Of a stretch of 35,853 nt of DNA, positions 1-6,270 are shown piece after piece. How positions within the stretch are numbered: position 1 is the stretch's first letter; each line of letters opens with the position of its first letter. The stretch covers positions 1 through 35,853 of the forward strand of contig JAFQCU010000004.1 in NCBI GenBank assembly GCA_017416285.1. The letters run 5' to 3'. The notes beneath the pieces were generated by a model. The model had not been told where the DNA came from, ran no database searches, and saw only the letters and a list, made by a program, of their open reading frames with translations. The position numbers were made by a program, and so were the translations under genes. The DNA is from Clostridia bacterium. Its GTDB lineage: Bacteria; Bacillota; Clostridia; Oscillospirales; Acutalibacteraceae.

Positions 1-92
1 CCGGTTAATCAAAGCATCTGACCTGGAGATGGAATTATGTAGCCTGTTTCATCTCAACCATTCCGTCGTGACGCCTATTCAATTTTCAAAAA

Positions 93-104
93 GAACATTT
101 GTTC
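93..104. promoter_or_regulatory. LexA/DinR-type SOS box
   Basis: GAACATTTGTTC fits the Gram-positive SOS operator GAAC-N4-GTTC exactly. It lies directly beside the -10 hexamer of a leftward promoter (113-118), which is where a LexA-type repressor would block initiation. The gene it would control is outside the window. Confidence 0.5.
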
Positions 105-112
105 TATAATCT

Positions 113-140
113 ATTATACACTTATTTTTTAAAATTGCAA
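113..140 (-). promoter_or_regulatory. Leftward sigma-A-like promoter
   Basis: Read on the minus strand: TTGCAA (135-140), a 16-bp spacer, then TATAAT (113-118). The SOS box at 93-104 lies just downstream. The hexamers are good and the regulated gene lies off the left edge. Confidence 0.45.
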
Positions 141-246
141 GGACTTTTTTTACTTACTTTGTATTCTATATGAATTAATTTATAATTATAAGGATTTATG
201 CCACTGCAAGTATGAAGAATATAATTAAATAAACTAGCAATGTTTT

Positions 247-945
247 TCAACAATCACATTTATATAAAAGTTTAATATCAAATTGACAATCCAACACACC
301 CTGCAAATCATCACATAAGCTCTTCATTTGCTCTATCTTGCGCTTTTTAAAAAAATCGCAAATTTTATAGCAAGTCAAAAAAACAAACGCTATAAAACCC
401 AATGTTAGTATAAATGCAATTGCATATGTAAACAGTGTAGTTAAATCTTTTTGTTCTTTTATTAACGTAGAAAAAATCGCGAGCGTAATTGGTATAATCA
501 GTATTTGTATCCATTTCTCAATTCGTTCTTGGGTAGTTATTCGTTGTTTTTCTTTGGATTCAATTTCTTTTTCTAAACGCCACATAAGTTCTATTATATT
601 TTCTCTTGTCATTACAAATCCAACTTTTACTAACCAAAAGCGTATTTTATCACAGTATTCTTTATAAATAATAAATTTCATATCGCTATTTTTAATTTGA
701 AAATTTTCCGTATAAAAATATAAAGAAATGTAAAATATTGCTTCAAGTAATAGGCAAATAAAACATGTTAAATATGTATATTTAACAATTGGGATGAAAA
801 TAGCAAGCAAATTTCCTATTAAAGTAAAACATAAACCGCCAAACAAAAGTTTAGCAGTAAGTGGTAGCTTAAAAATTGCCTTTGCAAAATTATCCTTATT
901 CTCTTTTTGAAATTTTCTATAACTGTTAAATAAAATAGTGTGCAT
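247..945 (-). CDS. Four-TM membrane protein of unknown function
   Basis: I do not recognise a family. The protein of 232 residues has two closely spaced hydrophobic segments near the N-terminus, a charged middle stretch rich in Glu, Lys and Arg, and two further hydrophobic segments before a basic C-terminal tail. I chose the ATG at 945 because AAGGAG lies 6 nt upstream; a start at 984 would add 13 residues but lacks such a site. It is AT-rich like the rest of the island and stands alone on the minus strand, divergent from the XRE gene at 1219. The paired-TM layout recalls SLATT-like membrane effectors of defence islands, but no diagnostic motif supports that. Role unknown. Confidence 0.7.
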   Translation of the reverse strand: MHTILFNSYRKFQKENKDNFAKAIFKLPLTAKLLFGGLCFTLIGNLLAIFIPIVKYTYLTCFICLLLEAIFYISLYFYTENFQIKNSDMKFIIYKEYCDKIRFWLVKVGFVMTRENIIELMWRLEKEIESKEKQRITTQERIEKWIQILIIPITLAIFSTLIKEQKDLTTLFTYAIAFILTLGFIAFVFLTCYKICDFFKKRKIEQMKSLCDDLQGVLDCQFDIKLLYKCDC

Positions 946-1135
946 ATATTTCTCCTTAAAACTTATTTTAAAAACAAAAGACATCCGCTACCTCGTTTTT
1001 TACAACTGAAAAATAACGATGAAAAATGTCCTATATGTTTTCCTAAAATACAACAAATTTCGACAATAAAGAGGGGACAATTTTTAAAAGCAATTTGCTA
1101 ATATATTAAATTATTTTGCACAAAATATTATTAAG

Positions 1136-1150
1136 TATCCTATTAGGATA
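1136..1150. promoter_or_regulatory. Palindromic operator upstream of XRE gene
   Basis: TATCCTATTAGGATA is a perfect interrupted palindrome (7-bp arms, one central base). A matching half-site TTAGGATA recurs at 1175-1182, next to a possible -10 (TACAAT, 1183-1188) of the XRE gene at 1219. Autoregulation by that XRE protein is the simplest reading. Confidence 0.5.
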
Positions 1151-1174
1151 TTTGCGTTATTCAGAAATTTCTAA

Positions 1175-1182
1175 TTAGGATA
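1175..1182 (+). promoter_or_regulatory. Operator half-site TTAGGATA
   Basis: Repeats one arm of the 1136-1150 palindrome and abuts the likely -10 region of the XRE gene. The same octamer occurs at 6189-6196, upstream of the 6-TM gene. Confidence 0.4.
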
Positions 1183-1218
1183 TACAATAACTTTAAAAGG
1201 TGTTTTGGTGGTGGAATA

Positions 1219-1563
1219 ATGGAGATAAATTATATAGCAATTGGTAAAAGAATACGACAACTTCGTATTGAACGAGGATGGAGTCAAGCAATGTTGGCTG
1301 AAAAATCAGGCGTTGAACCTTCTAATATATCGCATATTGAACGTGTTGCAACAAAATTGAGCTTACCCACGTTGGTAAATATTTGTAACGCATTGGGAGT
1401 AACTCTTGATGAAATCGTTTATGAAAGCTTAATTAAAAACGACCATATAATCTGCGATATAATAAACCAATTACTTGCTGACTGTACATCAAACGAAATT
1501 TCCGCTATAATCGAAATTGTAAAAACAACAAAAAGTATTTTAAGAAACGACGATAACAAATAA
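1219..1563 (+). CDS. XRE-family HTH transcriptional regulator
   Basis: DNA-binding protein of 114 residues. Residues ~7-63 form a Cro/C1-type helix-turn-helix: an RIRQLR first helix, a WSQAMLAEKSGV helix pair, the recognition helix around SNISHIER, then a LPTLVNICNALGV helix. The remaining ~45 residues are probably a helical oligomerisation tail. The ATG at 1219 follows a purine-rich GGTGG stretch. Upstream are the palindrome at 1136-1150 and a half-site at 1175-1182, suggesting autoregulation. The same motif upstream of the gene at 6271 suggests a small island regulon. The family assignment is secure; the ligand and targets are inferred. Confidence 0.88.
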   Translation: MEINYIAIGKRIRQLRIERGWSQAMLAEKSGVEPSNISHIERVATKLSLPTLVNICNALGVTLDEIVYESLIKNDHIICDIINQLLADCTSNEISAIIEIVKTTKSILRNDDNK

Positions 1564-1566
1564 TAT

Positions 1567-1594
1567 TTGACATAATTTTTGTTTGTTTTATAAT
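1567..1594 (+). promoter_or_regulatory. Consensus sigma-A promoter for the ECF sigma operon
   Basis: TTGACA (1567-1572), a 16-bp spacer and TATAAT (1589-1594) begin 3 nt after the XRE stop codon. Transcripts would carry a leader of about 140 nt before the sigma-factor gene at 1740. Confidence 0.7.
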
Positions 1595-1739
1595 TAAAAT
1601 GTATTATTTGAATTTATTTAAAACTTACTTCGGTAACGAGGTGAGTTATTGGTATATTTTGGATAATTAAATTTTGTACCCTGTTTTTACATATAAAGTG
1701 TTGTATATATGGAGACAGGGTTTGAAGGGGAACGTTAAA

Positions 1740-2324
1740 ATGCTGGCTCTATATTTAGCATATCTTGACGATGAAAACGATAAGGAACTGTTTGCACATA
1801 TTTATAATTCATACCGGAAGCAAATGGTTCAAACAGCCTTTTTAATTGTGAATAATAATCATGATGCTGAAGACGTTGTTGAAGAAGTATTTTTACGTAT
1901 AGCACAAAAATATTTTGATGTTGTGCGAAGCATAAAAGATGAAACCGATTTGCGCAACTATCTACTAAAAGCCGCAAAGAATACTGCTATTAGCAAGTCA
2001 AAATCCAAAAAGAAGGAAAACACATCTTTAGATACAGTTATAGAATATAATATGACTGATAATGAAGAATTGTCTGACGATACGTTTGTTGAATTTATAT
2101 GTAATAAAATTGATCGTGACCGAATAGTGGCGACTATTGAAAATTTGAGTGAAAAGTATCGCGACGTACTATATTATCATTTTGTGGCAGAGCTAACCGT
2201 ACCGCAAACTGCAAAGCTTCTTGACCAAACAACAAGCACCACAAAAAAGCAATTAGTTCGTGGCAAGAAAATGCTTTTAAGTATACTTGAAACAGAAGGA
2301 GTTGAAGATAATGGCAATCAGTAA
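1740..2324 (+). CDS. ECF-type RNA polymerase sigma-70 family factor
   Basis: Alternative sigma factor of 194 residues. Region 2 spans about residues 18-85 (ELFAHIYNSYRKQM, HDAEDVVEEVFLR, LRNYLLKAAKNTAI) and region 4 about 128-184 (LSEKYRDVLYYHF, then the helix-turn-helix ending in TKKQLVRGKKML). The ATG at 1740 has AGGGG upstream; a TTG start at 1674 would add 22 residues unlike the family N-terminus. A consensus housekeeping promoter lies at 1567-1594. The last 14 nt overlap the next gene, so the two are probably translationally coupled. The partner looks like a membrane-bound anti-sigma factor, so this is likely an envelope-signal pair. The signal and regulon are unknown. Confidence 0.88.
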   Translation: MLALYLAYLDDENDKELFAHIYNSYRKQMVQTAFLIVNNNHDAEDVVEEVFLRIAQKYFDVVRSIKDETDLRNYLLKAAKNTAISKSKSKKKENTSLDTVIEYNMTDNEELSDDTFVEFICNKIDRDRIVATIENLSEKYRDVLYYHFVAELTVPQTAKLLDQTTSTTKKQLVRGKKMLLSILETEGVEDNGNQ

Positions 2325-2979
2325 AGCTGAATTTAAAAAAGCTTTCCGTGAAGTCATTTCTTCTGAGTTTTCACATATTCCCAAAAACGAAGACGAAATT
2401 GATTTTGTGTTTTCGGAAGGCTTTAATAAGCGTATGGCAAAGCTAATCAATTCACAAAAGAAGGCCTATTATCATCTTATAAACACTGCTGCAAAACGCG
2501 TGGCGATTATTATTGTATTAATTCTTACAATGTTTACCGCCGCGTTCAGCGTAAAAGCAATTCGCGAGCCGATTATAGAATTTGTTAAACAAATTTATGA
2601 AACGTTTATACACTATTCGGTTGAAGGTGACACAACTGATAAAATAACTGAAGAATATAGTTTGACTAAATTACCAGATGGGTTTAATAAGACTAATGTA
2701 TTGCGGGATGATAATTTTGTGATCACAACTTACGAAAACGCATCAGGGGATATCATTGAGTTTACACAAACCACAACCGAATCTCATTCAGGGCATTTTG
2801 TAGATAATGAATCTGGAAATATTCATTCAGAAATGGTTGATGATATTAAAGTTGAATTTAAAGAGTGGAATTATATCAAGAATGCCATATGGATAGAACA
2901 TGGATATGTATTTACAATTGATTGCCATGGCGATTTTAGCTTTGATATGATCAAAGAAATGATACAATCTATCAAATAA
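2311..2979 (+). CDS. DUF4367-type membrane protein, likely anti-sigma partner
   Basis: Single-pass membrane protein of 222 residues: ~60 cytoplasmic residues, one TM helix at ~63-83, and an extracytoplasmic domain ending in a pattern typical of DUF4367 (IWIEHGYVFTIDCHGDFSFDMIKEMIQSI). Proteins of this layout beside ECF sigma factors in Clostridia usually hold the sigma factor at the membrane until a signal arrives. I chose the ATG at 2311, preceded by AGAAGGAG; a TTG at 2287 lacks support. The gene overlaps the sigma gene by 14 nt and is followed by a strong bidirectional terminator. No zinc-binding anti-sigma motif is visible, so the anti-sigma role is inferred from context. Confidence 0.75.
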   Translation: MAISKAEFKKAFREVISSEFSHIPKNEDEIDFVFSEGFNKRMAKLINSQKKAYYHLINTAAKRVAIIIVLILTMFTAAFSVKAIREPIIEFVKQIYETFIHYSVEGDTTDKITEEYSLTKLPDGFNKTNVLRDDNFVITTYENASGDIIEFTQTTTESHSGHFVDNESGNIHSEMVDDIKVEFKEWNYIKNAIWIEHGYVFTIDCHGDFSFDMIKEMIQSIK

Positions 2980-2985
2980 AATAAC

Positions 2986-3023
2986 GCACGGTGCACTTGA
3001 TAAATGCACCGTGCTACTTTTTT
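2986..3023. terminator. Bidirectional rho-independent terminator
   Basis: A perfect 10-bp stem GCACGGTGCA / TGCACCGTGC (2986-2995 / 3005-3014) with a 9-nt loop, then a T-rich tract. It sits between the convergent DUF4367 and DUF6147 genes and can serve both. Confidence 0.85.
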
Positions 3024-3471
3024 AATATGAGTCGGTTTTTTGCATTTCAATTTCGTCTGCCGAACCACCGGAACCGTAAATTTTATAATTTATGGTTACT
3101 CGATATGTACCTGATGCAGAAAGTTGGTGAGTACGCGACCCTGCATACATATAATCATATACTGTATCAACCCACTCATCATTAGTTGTGCCAATATCTA
3201 CTCGTTTCCAGAATAAACCCAAAAACTTCTTTTCAATATATGTAGTGATAACTGCTTTGGTTGTTATTGATGAAGAACCAGTATATCTATAGCTAATAGT
3301 CATTTTACCGCTATCGTTTATGCTCATAGCACCCGTTACTGTGCTTACATTATTATAACAGGGCATAACTTCAGTTTCAGGGGCTGTTGCGGCAGAAACG
3401 GGGCTTAACGGAACTACAAATAAACACATAATTAAAAGTGCGCTTATGATGCTTGTTAAACGTTTAGTCAT
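3022..3471 (-). CDS. Secreted DUF6147-family protein
   Basis: Small exported protein of 149 residues. It has a Sec signal peptide (basic MTKR, a hydrophobic core, likely cleavage after SPVSA, residue ~27) followed by a mature domain of about 120 residues rich in Ser, Thr and Tyr, probably a beta-sandwich. It resembles the DUF6147 family of Firmicutes, whose function is unknown. AAGGAG directly abuts an ATG at 3480 (spacing 0) but lies 9 nt before the in-frame ATG at 3471, so I chose 3471. It converges on the ECF sigma operon and shares its terminator. Regulation by that sigma factor is possible but no promoter evidence supports it. Confidence 0.7.
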   Translation of the reverse strand: MTKRLTSIISALLIMCLFVVPLSPVSAATAPETEVMPCYNNVSTVTGAMSINDSGKMTISYRYTGSSSITTKAVITTYIEKKFLGLFWKRVDIGTTNDEWVDTVYDYMYAGSRTHQLSASGTYRVTINYKIYGSGGSADEIEMQKTDSY

Positions 3472-3549
3472 TCTTTTCATCTCCTTTCTTACAATATTAA
3501 AGAAAAGTTTGCACTTCTCCTTAATAGTACAACAAACCAAAACAGTAAA

Positions 3550-3582
3550 CAGGTGACAAAATTTGTCAAATTTTGTCACCTG
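3550..3582. terminator. Perfect 33-bp palindrome followed by a T-tract
   Basis: Two 16-bp arms (CAGGTGACAAAATTTG and its exact complement) flank a single T, followed by a T-rich run (3583-3593). It is shaped like a rightward intrinsic terminator, but no rightward gene lies immediately upstream. It may insulate the CBASS operon, or be an operator or a recombination site. Confidence 0.55.
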
Positions 3583-3635
3583 TTTTTATTTTTGAAATGT
3601 TGTATATATGAGTAAAGTAAAAAGACATATGTAAA

Positions 3636-3660
3636 AAACATATTGCTTTTCCATATGTTT
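3636..3660. promoter_or_regulatory. Inverted repeat upstream of the CBASS operon
   Basis: AAACATAT and ATATGTTT (3636-3643 / 3653-3660) form an 8-bp inverted repeat with a 9-bp spacer, about 55 nt before the NUDIX effector start. A further CATATG lies at 3626-3631. A TATAAT at 3693-3698 is present but has no good -35. Possible operator; speculative. Confidence 0.3.
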
Positions 3661-3714
3661 ACTTGTTTCAAAACTAACTCACGATAAAAAACTATAATTT
3701 TAAAAGGAGTCAAA

Positions 3715-4518
3715 ATGAAAAAAACAATAATTTTTATAATAGGTTTTATAATTATTACCATTTTAACATGTATAGGTTCCATAAATAAAGCACCTCTTTG
3801 GACATGTTTAGGTTCAATAGCCTCGGCTGTTTTAGGCTGTCTCATTTCAAGCGTTTTTACATTTATTGATACACATAAAACAGATTGGAGACTTTGGCTT
3901 CAACAACTTAAATATCATAAAAAGGATATTAGGCTTTCGTTTTCCTATTTGTTTAGGATACAGGTAGATGGTAAATATCTTCTTGTAAAAGGAAATAGAT
4001 TAAAGAATCAGTATCAACCTATAGGTGGTGTATATAAATATTACGATGAAGCCAAACCGACGTTAGAAAGTTTTAATTTTCGACCTGACATTAGTATGGG
4101 AAATACAACTGAAACGGATGATTTGCGTATTTATATATCAGGAAAACATTTGCTTGATTTTATGCAGTGGTTCAGAAGTATGAAAGATAGAGAATATGAC
4201 CCAAAACGCGAATTTTACGAAGAGTTAATAGTATCTAAATTGCTTCCCAGGGATGCTTTTGAAAATATCGAATACCGCAAAGTTTGTGTTCACAATAATG
4301 GAGTGGAACATCCCGTGTTTATGAAATGTGATGAGCTAGTATATGCAGATATATTTGAAATAAAACTAACTGATAATCAAAAATCGGTCATAAGACAAGC
4401 CGTTAATGAGCATCCAGACATGCTATGTTTGGCTTCTGCAGAAGAATTAAGATGCGAGTGTTATAACGGAATTGAAAAAAATTTAGGCAATAATTCAAAA
4501 TGGCTATTAGGAGAATGA
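3715..4518 (+). CDS. CBASS effector: 2TM plus SMODS-associated NUDIX-like domain (Cap16-like)
   Basis: Membrane effector of 267 residues. Two TM helices (about 4-21 and 28-50) precede a soluble domain resembling the SMODS-associated NUDIX family: a strand with KYLLVKGNR (88-95), the loop QPIGG (101-105), then after a ~60-residue insertion a REFYEE helix (165-170) matching part of a Nudix box. In characterised 2TM CBASS effectors the soluble domain senses the cyclic nucleotide and the TM part disrupts the inner membrane, killing the infected cell. The start has AAAGGAG 5 nt upstream. It is the first gene of a tight operon with the CD-NTase (gap 2 nt). The family call rests on motif and context; the membrane-disruption role is inferred. 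Confidence 0.8.
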   Translation: MKKTIIFIIGFIIITILTCIGSINKAPLWTCLGSIASAVLGCLISSVFTFIDTHKTDWRLWLQQLKYHKKDIRLSFSYLFRIQVDGKYLLVKGNRLKNQYQPIGGVYKYYDEAKPTLESFNFRPDISMGNTTETDDLRIYISGKHLLDFMQWFRSMKDREYDPKREFYEELIVSKLLPRDAFENIEYRKVCVHNNGVEHPVFMKCDELVYADIFEIKLTDNQKSVIRQAVNEHPDMLCLASAEELRCECYNGIEKNLGNNSKWLLGE

Positions 4519-4520
4519 AA

Positions 4521-5630
4521 ATGAAAAATTATATAGAATCTATTCTATTTGGAATATGCGAAAAATTGCAATTGACACCTCAACTATACGAGTTGGCGAC
4601 TCAAAGGTATGAAACTATTATTGAGATTTTGCGAAAGGATGATGTCTTCAAACAAACTGAGTTAAATGTATACCCGCATGGTTCTTTTAAATTAAAAACA
4701 ACTGTCAAACCTCTTGCGGGCGAAGAATTCGATTTAGATTTTGTTGCGGAACTTCCTATCAATTCTAACATAACTCCCAAAGAATTATATAACCATATTG
4801 TAAGAATTCTTGATGACGACGCGTCCCATAAAGGAAAAATAGAACCAAAAACGCGTTGTGTTAGAGTTAATTACGCCAATGATTTTCATATGGATATTAT
4901 GCCTGGAAAACTTATTGACATTAAAACGCAAGAAATTATCGTACCTGACCGCGATTTAAAATCTTGGTATCATCATAGTAATCCCAAAGGATTTGCTGCT
5001 TGGTTTGAAAACCAAGCACGTACTCGACTTCTTTTTGAAATGTCTGAATTTCATCACGGCCAATTTGATGTCGAAGGTGTTTCAGAGCAAGAAATAACCG
5101 CACAATTAGAACCGCTTCGAAGGGCCGTCCAGTTAGTCAAAAGATACAGAGACATATATTGTGACAAAAACAATAAAGAACCCGTTAGAAGTATTGTTAT
5201 ATGCGCATTAATGGGTAATATTACAAGTTTTACTGGTAATACCATTCAAATCATTTCTTCTTTTTGCGCGCATGTTAATGATTTAATACAAAAAAGTAAC
5301 GGACAACCTTTTGATGTCAGGAATCCCGTTGTTAATGAGGTTTTGACGGAAAAATGGCACGAAGGAAATAACTATCAAGATTTTGTAGATATGATGAATG
5401 CTTTAACAACTGACATTTATGCTTTGCAGCAATGTTCTAATAATTCCGAAGCTAATCATCTAACGAAAAAAATGTTCGGAGAAGAAATAACAAACGCATC
5501 TATATTAAGACATACTAGAATTCTAAATGAGGCTCGTCAAGCAGGAAAATTATCGGTTGATAAATCCGGGACTTTAAATACACAAAATTTAGGAACACCC
5601 GTAAAAAAGAATACCTTTTATGGAAGTTGA
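4521..5630 (+). CDS. CD-NTase (SMODS cyclic oligonucleotide synthase) of CBASS
   Basis: cGAS/DncV-like nucleotidyltransferase of 369 residues. The catalytic core is visible: HGS at 53-55, the DLD pair at 71-73 and a third acidic residue in HMDIMPG (Asp125). All three metal ligands are present, so it should be active. Its product cannot be predicted from sequence. I chose ATG 4521 because AGGAG lies 7 nt upstream; ATGs at 4500 and 4515 would overlap the effector gene. It ends with a flexible tail (NTFYGS) whose small terminal residues suit E2-mediated conjugation. It sits between the 2TM-NUDIX effector and an E2-like gene, the layout of type II-short CBASS. Confidence 0.9.
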   Translation: MKNYIESILFGICEKLQLTPQLYELATQRYETIIEILRKDDVFKQTELNVYPHGSFKLKTTVKPLAGEEFDLDFVAELPINSNITPKELYNHIVRILDDDASHKGKIEPKTRCVRVNYANDFHMDIMPGKLIDIKTQEIIVPDRDLKSWYHHSNPKGFAAWFENQARTRLLFEMSEFHHGQFDVEGVSEQEITAQLEPLRRAVQLVKRYRDIYCDKNNKEPVRSIVICALMGNITSFTGNTIQIISSFCAHVNDLIQKSNGQPFDVRNPVVNEVLTEKWHEGNNYQDFVDMMNALTTDIYALQQCSNNSEANHLTKKMFGEEITNASILRHTRILNEARQAGKLSVDKSGTLNTQNLGTPVKKNTFYGS

Positions 5631-5639
5631 TATTTGACG

Positions 5640-6092
5640 ATGAGTTATGAGAAATTTTTCGCCATTCGACACTATACTCTTGCTGAGTTGGTTAGTCAAG
5701 CATCCGAGATAAAAAAGCATTATCCGCAAACCGTTTGGAAATGTAAAAGAGGCGCCATAGAAGTTACCTTAACTCTTAAACCGACGACAACATCCGTTAC
5801 CTACACGATTAAGTTGTGTGCAAAGCAGAATAGCACAACAGTCAATATTTTTGTTATTGAACCCAAAGTCAACTTTTTTAAAAATGGAAGAAAGGTTCCA
5901 CATTTATATTCAAATGGTTCACTTTGTCTTTATTATCCTAAATATAATGAGTTAAATTATAGTGATTTATGGGCAAAAACACTTATTCCATGGACATCGC
6001 TTTGGCTTTTTTATTATGAAGTTTGGAAAGAAACTGGTGAGTGGTTGGGCGGTGGGATACACGGCAAAAAGAATATTTCTCCTGAAGTTTTA
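5640..6092 (+). CDS. Stand-alone E2-like conjugating enzyme of type II-short CBASS (Cap2-like)
   Basis: Ubiquitin-conjugating (E2/UBC-like) protein of about 151 residues. The core reads PHLYSNGSLCLYYP (87-100), with Cys96 as the expected catalytic cysteine and His88 in the conserved position. It continues with the family block IPWTSLWLFYYEVWKETGEW and a GGG-I-H segment (137-141). Stand-alone E2-like proteins occur in short type II CBASS, where they replace the E1-E2 fusion and promote CD-NTase conjugation. No E1 or JAB protease gene is nearby. The ATG at 5640 is chosen; a TTG at 5634 is possible. It starts 9 nt after the CD-NTase stop and its weak GGAAG site lies inside that gene, so coupling is likely. 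Confidence 0.82.
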
Positions 6093-6186
6093 TAATATTT
6101 CATCTAACAACACTAATAACTGTTATATATAAATCAAAATTATTGACTTACCGGCAGGTTTAATTTAAATATCCTTGTTCTTTGCG

Positions 6187-6196
6187 TATTAGGATA
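6187..6196 (+). promoter_or_regulatory. TATTAGGATA operator-like motif
   Basis: Identical to the right part of the 1136-1150 palindrome; a partner TATCC lies at 6170-6174. A -10-like TAAAAT overlaps its end (6195-6200). The match suggests the gene at 6271 is under the same XRE regulator as the gene at 1219. Confidence 0.4.
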
Positions 6197-6270
6197 AAAT
6201 AATAACAAAAAAGTTGTAAAAATCATAATATTAGAAAATACTTATAATGTGGATTTGCAAGGAGTAAAAT

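Larger units (their letters stand above)
1..246. other. Left-edge intergenic DNA
   Basis: I find no complete gene here. Positions 1-80 are interrupted by stops in most frames. On the minus strand one frame stays open from about position 48 leftward, but no start codon is visible. The stretch holds a LexA-type box and a minus-strand promoter pointing out of the window, so it is probably the upstream region of a gene lying to the left. Confidence 0.4.

Noticed and set aside
3693-3698. TATAAT as the CBASS promoter -10
   Set aside because: No -35 at normal spacing, and the start of transcription would fall on the ribosome binding site; kept only as a remark in the inverted-repeat entry.
3576-3845. 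Minus-strand hydrophobic ORF of 89 codons
   Set aside because: Antisense shadow of the 2TM segment of the NUDIX effector; it has no ribosome binding site.
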